From Armatimonadota bacterium (GTDB lineage Bacteria; Armatimonadota; Fimbriimonadia; Fimbriimonadales; Fimbriimonadaceae), in NCBI GenBank assembly GCA_020438215.1, contig JAGQUX010000006.1:24231-88230 (forward strand): a stretch of 64,000 bases of DNA, written 5' to 3'. Under the pieces are notes generated by a model. It ran no database searches. It was given only the letters and a program-made list of their open reading frames with translations, and had not been told where the DNA came from. The translations under genes were made by a program, and so were the position numbers. Shown here piece by piece: positions 57,059 through 64,000 of the stretch. Numbering within the stretch: position 1 is the stretch's first letter; the number at the start of each line of letters is the position of its first letter.

Positions 57059-58047
57059 GAGAGCAATTTCTCGCCTTCTTTCGGGTCGCGATCACGACCA
57101 TAAAACATAAAGAACGATGTCCATGCCGTGATCCCGACCAGCGTAGCAACCACCTTCACACTCTGGGGGATGGCAGGATTGAAGCTAAAGAACCCTTCAA
57201 TCGGCGCGGCAATAAAGATCATCACGAGAGCAACCATATACATCGGGAAGCTGGCTTTACCCGCATCTTTGAGCGCGTCAACCCGGCGGCGGTTCCCTGG
57301 GCTGATGAGAGCAAAACCCATCACAAATCCCGCTGCTCCGGTGAGCAATATCCCCCCGATCTCACTTACCCCGTGCGGCCCGATGGAGGAATAGAGGAAG
57401 TACACCTGGCCCGTTTTTTCTACTTCGGCCGTCAATGCCCCGATCATCGCGCCATTGAACCAAAGCAGATAGGCTCCCATTGCCCCGCCAGTTACGGCGG
57501 TCATCCCCACTGTGCGGATTCCGACCATTGGGTTGTTTGTGGCGTAGAATCCCGTCGCCGCAATGCCTTCATCGGCATTGCGAGCTTCATGCTCGCCTTT
57601 CTTCCACTGTTCAAAGCTCCCCTCAAACCCCGGGGGAACAAAGTGGTGAGTCAGCGTTGGTTTTGTTTTGAGAACTCCGTAGGCGAAAACCGCCGCCAAA
57701 ACGAAAATTGTCGTCGAAAGCCAGAAAGACCAAGCAAATTTACGGACAGAATATGCCGCCGCATACAAAGCATCTGGCAACCATGCGGTCATTTTTCGCT
57801 TCGATTTACGGTACAAGACCCCATAAGCATTACCCACGATCACATTCAAATATTCCACGACATCGGAATTACTGGAATGGGATTGCATGTAAGCCAAATC
57901 GCCCGAAGTTTGCCGATAGAGACGCACGTACTCAACCAGCTCTGTGCCAGTCAGTAACTTGACTCCAGCATTCGCCCGCCGGTTGAGTTCTTCTAGCCGT
58001 TTCCAGCTTTGAACTCTCCGGTTGAGAAAGGCTTCTTCGTTTCGCAT
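57055..58047 (-). CDS. SpoIIM-family (stage II sporulation protein M-like) membrane protein
   Basis: A 330-residue polytopic protein with a soluble N-terminal domain (~1-95), then about six transmembrane helices (~98 to ~320). YLLWFNGAMIGALTAEV (~198), SSIGPHGVSEIGGILLTGAAGFVMGFAL (~228-255) with H and E are the SpoIIM signature. The family is widespread in non-sporulators and does not by itself imply sporulation. It stands between the glycosyltransferase and the sigma factor genes. ATG 58047; TAGAAT is 12 bases upstream. Confidence 0.85.
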   Translation of the reverse strand: MRNEEAFLNRRVQSWKRLEELNRRANAGVKLLTGTELVEYVRLYRQTSGDLAYMQSHSSNSDVVEYLNVIVGNAYGVLYRKSKRKMTAWLPDALYAAAYSVRKFAWSFWLSTTIFVLAAVFAYGVLKTKPTLTHHFVPPGFEGSFEQWKKGEHEARNADEGIAATGFYATNNPMVGIRTVGMTAVTGGAMGAYLLWFNGAMIGALTAEVEKTGQVYFLYSSIGPHGVSEIGGILLTGAAGFVMGFALISPGNRRRVDALKDAGKASFPMYMVALVMIFIAAPIEGFFSFNPAIPQSVKVVATLVGITAWTSFFMFYGRDRDPKEGEKLLS

Positions 58048-58232
58048 TCCGCTTTCGATATTCTACGCCCAAAAATGTTTGAATCATCTCTAACAAGCAA
58101 ACGGATTTGCTCGTCTTAAAAACCAACTTGGTTACGCGAACCTTTGGCATAGGTATTGCGTAAAATTTGATACTTACGGAATGTTTGCGCAAGCATTCAC
58201 TCCCATTTTGACTTGATCTAGATAGTGCTCGC

Positions 58233-59072
58233 ATGGCTTCCGAAAAACACAATGAAGCAATCCCGAGCTATCTTCAGAGGCTGACAACAGCTCCCCTGTT
58301 GACCGCCGACGAAGAAAGGAGGCTCACCCTGGCGGCCCGACAAGGCTCCGTCGAAGCCCGAGATCGCCTAGTTGAAGCCAATATTCGCCTTGTCATCAAC
58401 GTTGCCAAATCGTATCAAAGCCGCTCAATCCCTTTGGAAGATTTGATTCAAGAGGGCGTCATCGGATTGATGACCGCGATCAACCGGTTCGACCCTGAGA
58501 AGGGGTTCCGATTCTCGACTTACGCCACCCACTGGATTCGTCAATCCATTGGGCGTGCGGTGGATGGAAAAGCTAAAGCCATTCGTTTGCCGAGCCACAT
58601 CAGCCAAGCACTCCGCAAAGTTGAGAAAACGAAAGCTGATCTCCTACAAGAATCCGGTATTGAACCGACTCCCGAGCAGATCGCGCATGAAATGGGAATC
58701 AGCGTCCGTAAGCTGACCACCTTGCTTCAGGCATCTCATGAGCTTGTCAGTCTGGATATCAAGATCGGTGACGGTGAGAAAACCACCCTCGGTGCGATGA
58801 TCCAAGATGAGCGCGCTGGCGACCCAGAAGCGATTATTATCAACAGCGAAATCATCGAGGAACTACAGGAAGTCATGTTGCAACTCACCGATCGAGAGCG
58901 GCGTATTGTCAACTATCGCTTGAAGAACGACGATGGCACCAATCACTTCCGCGAAGAACTCTCCGAAGAGATGCATATCTCCCGAGAGAGAGTGCGCCAA
59001 ATCGAGAGCCAAGCAATCAAAAAGCTCCGTGTGCTGGCACAGCGGCGCAAGCTCCGCGAATTTTTGGGCTAA
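58233..59072 (+). CDS. RpoD/SigA-type (group 2) RNA polymerase sigma factor
   Basis: A 279-residue sigma factor: region 1.2 (AIPSYLQRLTTAPLLTADEERRLTLAA), region 2 (ARDRLVEANIRLVINVAKSYQSRSIPLEDLIQEGVIGLMTAINRFDPEKGFRFSTYATHWIRQSI, read in pieces), region 3 (PSHISQALRKVEKTKADLLQESG), and region 4 HTH (SEEMHISRERVRQIESQAIKKLR). Region 1.1 is missing, as in group 2/3 factors. It may be the principal or an alternative vegetative factor; the length is shorter than a typical RpoD. It is one of three sigma factor genes in the window. Confidence 0.92.
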   Translation: MASEKHNEAIPSYLQRLTTAPLLTADEERRLTLAARQGSVEARDRLVEANIRLVINVAKSYQSRSIPLEDLIQEGVIGLMTAINRFDPEKGFRFSTYATHWIRQSIGRAVDGKAKAIRLPSHISQALRKVEKTKADLLQESGIEPTPEQIAHEMGISVRKLTTLLQASHELVSLDIKIGDGEKTTLGAMIQDERAGDPEAIIINSEIIEELQEVMLQLTDRERRIVNYRLKNDDGTNHFREELSEEMHISRERVRQIESQAIKKLRVLAQRRKLREFLG

Positions 59073-59127
59073 TCACCTATCGGGCCCGTATGTTTCGATG
59101 GGCCACACACTACAATAGGCGAGAAAG

Positions 59128-59820
59128 ATGGGCACACTTCTGGACATCCTGCTACACGTGGATGAGCATTTGCAAAAGCTCATCTCCACCTATGGGTTTG
59201 CCGCCCACGGGATTCTGTTCGCCGTCATCTTTCTGGAAACTGGCCTGATTGTCATGCCGTTTCTCCCTGGCGATTCCCTTCTCTTTGCTGCTGGCCTTTA
59301 CGCGCATCCCGGCAAAGGTTTCAACCTGATGACCTTGCTATTTGGGTTGCCGCTCGCTAGCATCCTTGGCGATTCGGTGAACTTCCACATTGGCAAATGG
59401 GTGGGAGCTAAGCTCTTTAGCAAGGACTCCCGATTTTTCAAGTCGCATTGGCTGGATAAAACCCGCGCATTCTACGAAAAGCACGGCACCAAAACGATCA
59501 TCCTCGGTCGGTTTGTCCCGATTGTCCGCACCGTGGCTCCATTCGTTGCCGGGATGGAAATCATGCCATTCCGAAAATATCTCCCTCTCTGTGCCCTGGG
59601 GAGCTTCCTCTGGGTTTGGATTTGTGTGGGGGCTGGCTACTTCCTTGGCGAAATCCCTTGGGTTGAGCACAACTTCGAGTACGTCATCCTCGGTGTCATC
59701 TTCCTTTCCATCTTGGCAATCATCAAAGAAGTCGCAAAAGAGCGGAAATCTCTCAAAAAAGCGGTGAAAGAAAGCCAAGCAACCCCAGAGCCCGTCAGCG
59801 AAACAGGCGAAAACGGCTAA
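59128..59820 (+). CDS. DedA-family membrane protein
   Basis: A 230-residue protein with about six membrane segments. FAVIFLETGLIVMPFLPGDSLLFAAGLYA (~34), GKWVGAKLF and GRFVPIVRTVAPFVAGMEIMPFRKYL (~127-152) are DedA/SNARE-associated signatures. DedA proteins are linked to lipid flipping and membrane homeostasis. TACAAT ends 11 bases before ATG 59128 and GCGAGAAAG precedes the start. It lies 12 bases before fabZ. Confidence 0.9.
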   Translation: MGTLLDILLHVDEHLQKLISTYGFAAHGILFAVIFLETGLIVMPFLPGDSLLFAAGLYAHPGKGFNLMTLLFGLPLASILGDSVNFHIGKWVGAKLFSKDSRFFKSHWLDKTRAFYEKHGTKTIILGRFVPIVRTVAPFVAGMEIMPFRKYLPLCALGSFLWVWICVGAGYFLGEIPWVEHNFEYVILGVIFLSILAIIKEVAKERKSLKKAVKESQATPEPVSETGENG

Positions 59821-59832
59821 AATTTATCTGTT

Positions 59833-60273
59833 TTGGCTGGATTCAGTATCGAAGAGATTCTCAAGTATCTGCCCCACCGCTATCCGATCTTGCTGGTGGA
59901 CAGAATTCTTGAAATGGAAGAGGGCAAACGGTGCGTTGGCATCAAGAATGTCACGATGAACGAGCCGTTCTTCCAGGGCCATTATCCCGGTCGCCCGATC
60001 ATGCCCGGCGTCTTGATCGTCGAATCTATGGCACAGGCCGGAGCGGTCATGATTTTAGCCAGCCCAGAATTCGCAAACTATATCCCCGTAATCGGATCGA
60101 TTGAGGAAGCCAAGTTCCGTCGTCAAGTAATTCCTGGCGACACTTTGCGCCACGAAATCGAACTTGTTAAGCTCCGTGGAACCGTCGGAAAGATTAAGGC
60201 AGTCTCTACAGTTGATGGAGAAGTTGCCGCCGAGATGACCATGACATTCGTTTTGGTGCCGAAAGAGGACTAA
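59833..60273 (+). CDS. fabZ: 3-hydroxyacyl-[acyl-carrier-protein] dehydratase FabZ
   Basis: FabZ dehydrates beta-hydroxyacyl-ACP in fatty-acid synthesis and shares its substrate pool with LpxA. The 146-residue protein is full length: LKYLPHRYPILLVDRILEM (~9, catalytic His in the HR-P loop), then FFQGHYPGRPIMPGVLIVESMAQAGA (~50, catalytic Glu). TTG 59833 follows a TAAAAT box by 9 bases. lpxA follows immediately. Confidence 0.96.
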   Translation: MAGFSIEEILKYLPHRYPILLVDRILEMEEGKRCVGIKNVTMNEPFFQGHYPGRPIMPGVLIVESMAQAGAVMILASPEFANYIPVIGSIEEAKFRRQVIPGDTLRHEIELVKLRGTVGKIKAVSTVDGEVAAEMTMTFVLVPKED

Positions 60274-61062
60274 TTGGTTTCCGTTCACCCCACCTCCGTC
60301 ATTGATCCGAAAGCGGAAATCGCCCCTGATGTCAAGATCGGGCCGTTCTGCTATATCGAAGCCGGTGTCTCAATCGGAGAAGGGTGCATCCTCGATTCTC
60401 ACGTCACGATCAAAGGCGGCACAGCCATCGGCAAGCGGAATACTTTTGCCCAAGGCGCAATCATTGGTGGTGACCCACAGGATCGCAAATACAAAGGCGA
60501 ACCCACCTTCCTCGAAATCGGCGATGACAATATCATCCGCGAATACGTAACCATCCACCGGGCCAGCGGCGAAGGACAATTCACCAAAGTCGGTGACCGG
60601 AACTTCCTGATGGCAATGGTTCACCTCGGACACAACGTTCATGTGATGGACGATGTGACAATCACCAACTCGTGCGGAATCGCTGGTCACGTCACGATTG
60701 AGAATATGGTGACAATGGGCGGAATGTGCGGCGTTCACCAGTTCTGCCGCATCGGGAAACTCGCAATGGTGGCAGGATACAGCCGCATTGTCCGCGATGT
60801 TCCTCCTTTCATGGTTGTGGAAGGATCTAACCAAGTGGTTCACGACATCAACGCGGTGGGCCTGCGACGAATCGGCGTAACGCCTGAGCGGCGGATGGCT
60901 CTTCACAAAGCCTGTAAGCTCCTTTTCAAAAGCCAAATCGCATTAACCAACGCTCTCGAAATTGTCCGACGGGAAGTTCAACAAACCGAAGAAGTAGAGT
61001 ATCTGCTCGCCTTCCAAGAGCGACTCTTCCACGGAAAGAATGGCCGTGGCGACCAGCGGTAA
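60274..61062 (+). CDS. lpxA: UDP-N-acetylglucosamine acyltransferase LpxA
   Basis: LpxA adds the first 3-hydroxyacyl chain to UDP-GlcNAc, opening lipid A synthesis. The 262-residue protein has the left-handed beta-helix hexapeptide repeats (VKIGPFCYIEAGVSIGEGC ..., with V/I every six residues), the catalytic HLGHNVHVMDDV region (~113-125) and the GGMCGVHQFCRIGKLAMVAGYSRIVRDVPPF block (~150-180). TTG 60274 directly follows the fabZ stop. It overlaps lpxB by 23 bases. Confidence 0.96.
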   Translation: MVSVHPTSVIDPKAEIAPDVKIGPFCYIEAGVSIGEGCILDSHVTIKGGTAIGKRNTFAQGAIIGGDPQDRKYKGEPTFLEIGDDNIIREYVTIHRASGEGQFTKVGDRNFLMAMVHLGHNVHVMDDVTITNSCGIAGHVTIENMVTMGGMCGVHQFCRIGKLAMVAGYSRIVRDVPPFMVVEGSNQVVHDINAVGLRRIGVTPERRMALHKACKLLFKSQIALTNALEIVRREVQQTEEVEYLLAFQERLFHGKNGRGDQR

Positions 61063-62146
61063 ATCTCAGCCCACCCTCTTTTTTTCTGCTGGCGAAGCCA
61101 GCGGTGATGCTTACGTCCACGCCCTTGCTTCCCGTTTGAAGTTTGCGGATATGCATGGCGTCGGGAGTGTGAAATCTCAGTCTGCCGGCGTTCAGCTCGT
61201 TGCCAATTCGGGGGATTGGGGCGCGCTCGGCATCTTTGAAGCGCTCAAGGTCTATCCACGAGTTCGAAGAGGCTTTGTTGCCGCGAAGAAGTTTCTCTCC
61301 ACCCACAAGCCTGGAATCTTCATCCCGATTGACTACGGATACATGAACGTGAAGCTTGGCAAATATGCCAAGGCTCATGGTTGGAAGGTCGTTTATTTCA
61401 TCCCGCCGGGAAGTTGGCGACGCAACAAGCAGGGCTCCGACCTCCCCACTTTCACCGATGCCATCATAACCCCGTTTTCTTGGAGTGCCGATCTGCTCAA
61501 TCAGGCCGGCGCCAACGCGCACTGGTTCGGGCACCCACTCAAACAAATGGTGCGAGAGAACTCCGCACAATCCGCAGAGCGCTCAGGCATTGCCATCCTG
61601 CCCGGGAGTCGCAAACATGAAATTGAGAACAATCTCCCTGTTATCCACCAAGTGGTGAAATACTGGGATCTCCCGCTTAGGTTTGGGGTTGCCGCGAACG
61701 TGAACATCAAGAATCTCGAAAGCGAATGGAAGTCACTCGGCGGGCGCGACGCCGACTTTTCGCATGAAACCCACTCGATGCTTTTGCAAAGCCAGGCCGG
61801 GATCATCTGCTCTGGGACGGCAACGCTCGAATCGGCAATTTGCGACTGCCCTTGTGTGGTCATGTATCGCGGAAGCAAGATGATGGAGATTGAATACCGC
61901 ATCCGAAAGCCAAAGTTCGATTACATCTCCCTGCCCAACATTCTCCTAGACCAAGGATTACTCCCCGAAATGATTCAATGGGATGCCACACCGGAGAATC
62001 TCAAGAAAAACCTGGAACCGCTCCTCTCCGAAACCCCCGATCGAGAGGCACAAATCAAAGGTTTCCAAAAGCTCAATGAAATTCTCGGGCCAGATGATGC
62101 TCTGGATCGCTCTGTCGAACTCATTCAGCAAATTTCACAAAGCTGA
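61040..62146 (+). CDS. lpxB: Lipid-A-disaccharide synthase LpxB
   Basis: LpxB couples UDP-2,3-diacylglucosamine to lipid X. The 368-residue GT-B enzyme has LFFSAGEASGDAYVHAL (~14-30, N-terminal glycine-rich loop), VVYFIPPGSWRRNKQGS (~115) and IAILPGSRKHEIENNLPVIHQ (~186). GTG 61040 lies inside the end of lpxA. Together with fabZ-lpxA and the lpxK locus at the left edge it shows a working lipid A pathway. The gene is followed by ~400 bases of non-coding DNA. Confidence 0.95.
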   Translation: MAVATSGKSQPTLFFSAGEASGDAYVHALASRLKFADMHGVGSVKSQSAGVQLVANSGDWGALGIFEALKVYPRVRRGFVAAKKFLSTHKPGIFIPIDYGYMNVKLGKYAKAHGWKVVYFIPPGSWRRNKQGSDLPTFTDAIITPFSWSADLLNQAGANAHWFGHPLKQMVRENSAQSAERSGIAILPGSRKHEIENNLPVIHQVVKYWDLPLRFGVAANVNIKNLESEWKSLGGRDADFSHETHSMLLQSQAGIICSGTATLESAICDCPCVVMYRGSKMMEIEYRIRKPKFDYISLPNILLDQGLLPEMIQWDATPENLKKNLEPLLSETPDREAQIKGFQKLNEILGPDDALDRSVELIQQISQS

Positions 62147-62264
62147 ACCCAAAAGGTCCCTGCTCGGGAACGCACTCCTTGCGAGCTTTGTTGCATATCC
62201 TGTAGATCACTCTCCTAAGTGAAATCAACAAGAAACCAGAGCAGTCAAGAAAAGTAAATGTGCA

Positions 62265-62304
62265 ACGGGGCAAGACCAATATCACTGGTCTGCCCCGTAT
62301 TTCT
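62265..62304 (+). terminator. Intrinsic terminator after lpxB
   Basis: ACGGGGC.AGACCA and TGGTCT.GCCCCGT form a 13-bp stem with one bulge, followed by ATTTCTTT. It closes the DedA-fabZ-lpxA-lpxB transcript about 120 bases after the lpxB stop. Confidence 0.75.
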
Positions 62305-62314
62305 TTGGTCAAAA

Positions 62315-62458
62315 CTAGAGAAATTTACGAGGTTTAAGTACCAAAACCCTCCAGTTCTCCCCCAATTGGCCGACTTCTTGAAACGGTAGACGTTCGAGCG
62401 TAATCAGTTTGCTTGACAGATTGATCGACTCGAAATCAGTGTAACCACACCAACGCAA
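62315..62458 (-). other. Short open frame on the minus strand (possible gene remnant)
   Basis: From TTG 62458 a 47-codon frame runs to TAG at 62315; the frame is open to 62503. The peptide has a protein-like composition (RWCGYTDFESINLSS, then LITLERLPFQEVGQLG). There is no good start signal, and it lies over a plus-strand terminator. It may be a gene fragment or chance. Confidence 0.2.
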
Positions 62459-62505
62459 TTCGCCGATCGGGATCTGTCCTCTCCTTCCCGGTCGGTGCTT
62501 TTTTT
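62443..62505 (+). ncRNA. Candidate small RNA ending at an intrinsic terminator
   Basis: About 60 nt starting at AACCACACCAACG and ending in a strong terminator with a CU-rich loop. The 5' CCACACCAA and the terminator-loop TCCTCTCC are shared with the acc-leader RNA at 42.2-42.4 kb. No solid promoter was found: TTGACA at 62413-62418 has no matching -10 at normal spacing. It lies between the lpxB terminator and the acetyltransferase gene, where no coding frame explains a terminator. Confidence 0.4.
62462..62505 (+). terminator. Intrinsic terminator with CU-rich loop
   Basis: GCCGATCGGGA and TCCCGGTCGGT form an 11-bp stem (two wobble pairs) around TCTGTCCTCTCCT, followed by GC and TTTTTTT. Confidence 0.9.
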
Positions 62506-62555
62506 AAGAAATCCCATAATTCCTAGGTTCAAATTGCCATCAGCCATAATTTCTT

Positions 62556-63137
62556 ATGGACAAATTCGGCTGGGAAGGCAATCGGATTCGGCTCGTGCCC
62601 ATTGATATCGAAAAGCACATGGAGATCGGATATCGGTGGATCAACGATCCTGATGTCACAGAGCGACTGATTGCCGGCGATGTCCCCGTCACCCTCGTAG
62701 GCCAGCGCGAATGGTACGAATTTGCCTCCAAACCCAACGATAAGAACATCGTCTTTGCGATAGAGACTCTCGAAGGACAATACATCGGTAACTCCGGGCT
62801 TCACGGGATTGATACTCGCCACGGATTTGCTGAGTCCGGCACCCTGATTGGAGAGAAGAGCGTTTGGGGGCAAGGCTACGGCACTGAAGCATCGATGGTG
62901 CGGGCTTACTATGCCTTCGAGGTTCTTGGACTCCGCTATCTCCATAGTGGATACATCGGCATCAATGAAGGAAGCCGCAAAATGCAGATGCGCGTGGGAT
63001 ATGAAGTCGTAGGAACAATGAAGGACGCCTACTGGAAACGGGGTGCCTACCACGATAAAACCATCACCCAGCTCACTCGCGAACGGTGGCTGGAAGTCAG
63101 CGGTGGAAAACGGGTCTACGAGCCGCTGAATTTCTAA
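62556..63137 (+). CDS. GNAT-family N-acetyltransferase (RimJ/RimL-like)
   Basis: A 193-residue protein with RLVPIDIEKHMEIGYRWINDPDVTERL opening, AIETLEGQYIGNSGLHGID (~68), GTLIGEKSVWGQGYGTEASMVRAYYAFEVLGLRYLH (acetyl-CoA loop QGYGTEA, ~103-112) and a C-terminal VGYEVVGTMKDAYW block. It may acetylate a ribosomal protein or a small molecule. CATAAT lies 5 bases before ATG 62556 and there is no ribosome-binding site. Confidence 0.87.
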   Translation: MDKFGWEGNRIRLVPIDIEKHMEIGYRWINDPDVTERLIAGDVPVTLVGQREWYEFASKPNDKNIVFAIETLEGQYIGNSGLHGIDTRHGFAESGTLIGEKSVWGQGYGTEASMVRAYYAFEVLGLRYLHSGYIGINEGSRKMQMRVGYEVVGTMKDAYWKRGAYHDKTITQLTRERWLEVSGGKRVYEPLNF

Positions 63138-63256
63138 GCTGAAACTGCCTCTTTTGGGGGGCTTATTCCGTCCTGAAAGTGGAGTGCTTTCCCAGGTACA
63201 ATTTGAACCTGAAAACCTGGTCTGTTTTTGACCAATTTCTGCATTCCATTTTTCTC

Positions 63257-64000
63257 ATGTCAGATAAACCGATTCAGCCGGAAGATATGCCCGAAGAAGA
63301 GCATGTTACGTCCCACGCCGCGGCCGAGGGCGAGTCGATTGCTAAAAAGGTCGAAGGATCTTATGATGCCGACTCGATTCAGGTTCTCGAAGGGCTAGAG
63401 GCTGTCCGTCGACGCCCCGGCATGTACGTCGGTGATAACGGCAAGAAGGGTCTTCACCAATTGTTCCGTGAAGTCCTCGATAACGGTGTAGATGAAGCCC
63501 TCGCGGGTTACTGCGACCATATCACCGTAGTGCTCCACAAAGACGGCTCTGTCAGTGTGGAAGACAACGGTCGTGGCATCCCTGTTGACATGCACGAGAA
63601 GGAAGGCGTCTCTGCCCTCCAAGTCATCATGACCAAGCTCCACGCAGGGGGTAAGTTCGGTGGAGGCGGCTACAAGGTTTCAGGCGGTCTGCACGGGGTC
63701 GGTGTTTCTTGTACCAACGCGCTTTCCGAATGGATGGTCTCCACTGTCTATCGCGACGGAAAAATCTATCAACAACGCTACGAAGCGGGCGTCCCCGTCA
63801 AGGATGTTGAGGTCGTTGGCAAATCCAAGAAGACCGGTACCAATCAGCATTGGAAGCCAGACGCAACGGTTCTGACCCACACCGAGCACGAATCCCCTAT
63901 CTTCAAGCGCCGGATGAAGGAAATCGCGTACCTGAACCCTAAGGTCACGCTGGAATTCATCAATGAAGCGAACCCTGAAGATTCGGAAACCTACTACTTC
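63257..64000 (+). CDS. gyrB: DNA gyrase subunit B, 5' part
   Basis: GyrB supplies the ATPase for gyrase. The frame starts at ATG 63257 and runs off the right edge (248 codons). After a ~40-residue acidic N-terminal extension the GHKL ATPase core is clear: IQVLEGLEAVRRRPGMYVGD (~41-60), REVLDNGVDEALAGY (Bergerat N-box), DNGRGIPVDMH (~104) and GGKFGGGGYKVSGGLHGVGVSCTNALSEW (~133). The YKVSGGLHGVG form fits GyrB rather than ParE. It may be the target of a ParE-type toxin in the same window, although that is only inference. Confidence 0.96.
   Translation, partial: MSDKPIQPEDMPEEEHVTSHAAAEGESIAKKVEGSYDADSIQVLEGLEAVRRRPGMYVGDNGKKGLHQLFREVLDNGVDEALAGYCDHITVVLHKDGSVSVEDNGRGIPVDMHEKEGVSALQVIMTKLHAGGKFGGGGYKVSGGLHGVGVSCTNALSEWMVSTVYRDGKIYQQRYEAGVPVKDVEVVGKSKKTGTNQHWKPDATVLTHTEHESPIFKRRMKEIAYLNPKVTLEFINEANPEDSETYYF

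Noticed and set aside
1..64000. tRNA genes, rRNA, CRISPR arrays, insertion sequences and prophage
   Set aside because: No tRNA-like TTCGANTCC arm in a clover-leaf setting, no regularly spaced repeats, and no transposase, integrase or phage structural gene were seen by eye. A tRNAscan-SE run would settle tRNAs.

Overview
The window reads as a chromosomal segment of a Gram-negative-type (diderm) bacterium with moderate GC content. It has almost no mobile DNA: no insertion sequences, prophage, CRISPR array, rRNA or convincing tRNA. Lipid A genes (lpxK plus a lipid A acyltransferase fragment at the left edge; fabZ-lpxA-lpxB at 59.8-62.1 kb) point to an LPS-bearing outer membrane. A FliA/WhiG-type sigma factor, a CheC/CheD/CheX-type chemotaxis operon, a SpoIIM-family membrane protein and many short-leader genes fit a deep-branching phylum such as Armatimonadota (Fimbriimonadia-like). 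That taxonomic guess is inference from gene content, not from a marker search.

Layout. 0-13 kb: lipid A genes, mtaB (tRNA modification), an SPFH protein, a HIT protein, a metallo-beta-lactamase-fold hydrolase with a DUF1015-like protein, pilC, a sigma factor fused to a degenerate GGDEF domain, a DsbA-like protein, a RibD-like reductase and an ABC exporter pair. 13-16 kb: speD and speE for polyamines, separated by a RelB/ParE-type toxin-antitoxin pair. 16-25 kb, mostly minus strand: SurA-like lipoprotein, FliA-type sigma, a second metallo-hydrolase, ribonuclease E/G, then tdk and two tandem secreted paralogues. 25-34 kb: HAD hydrolase, queA, HTH regulator, glycosyltransferase, then a minus-strand acyl-CoA/2-oxoacid operon (E2, C26 amidase, biotin carrier, HMG-CoA lyase). 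33.7-37 kb: a solitary rplK, an M48 protease and a PhzF protein. 37-42 kb: the operon cheC-cheD-HDOD-cheB-cheR-cheY-cheX. 42-46 kb: a leader with operator-like palindrome and intrinsic terminator, then an AccB-like protein, prepilin-like protein, accC, nusB and rarA. 46-58 kb: rimO, lipoproteins, WD40 protein, polyprenyl synthase, yebC, rhomboid protease, acyltransferase, zinc-ribbon coiled-coil protein, glycosyltransferase, SpoIIM protein. 58-64 kb: an RpoD-type sigma factor, DedA, fabZ-lpxA-lpxB, a probable small RNA, a GNAT acetyltransferase and the start of gyrB.

The most unusual items are: the sigma-GGDEF fusion with its hairpin-rich leader; the structured leader/sRNA before the acc genes, whose terminator loop shares a CU-rich anti-Shine-Dalgarno-like motif with a second candidate RNA at 62.4 kb; an AccB-like domain without the biotinylated lysine directly upstream of accC; an E2 enzyme with HxxxNG in place of HxxxDG; and a recurring TANNNT box 5-8 bases before the start codon of genes that lack a ribosome-binding site, suggesting leaderless mRNAs.
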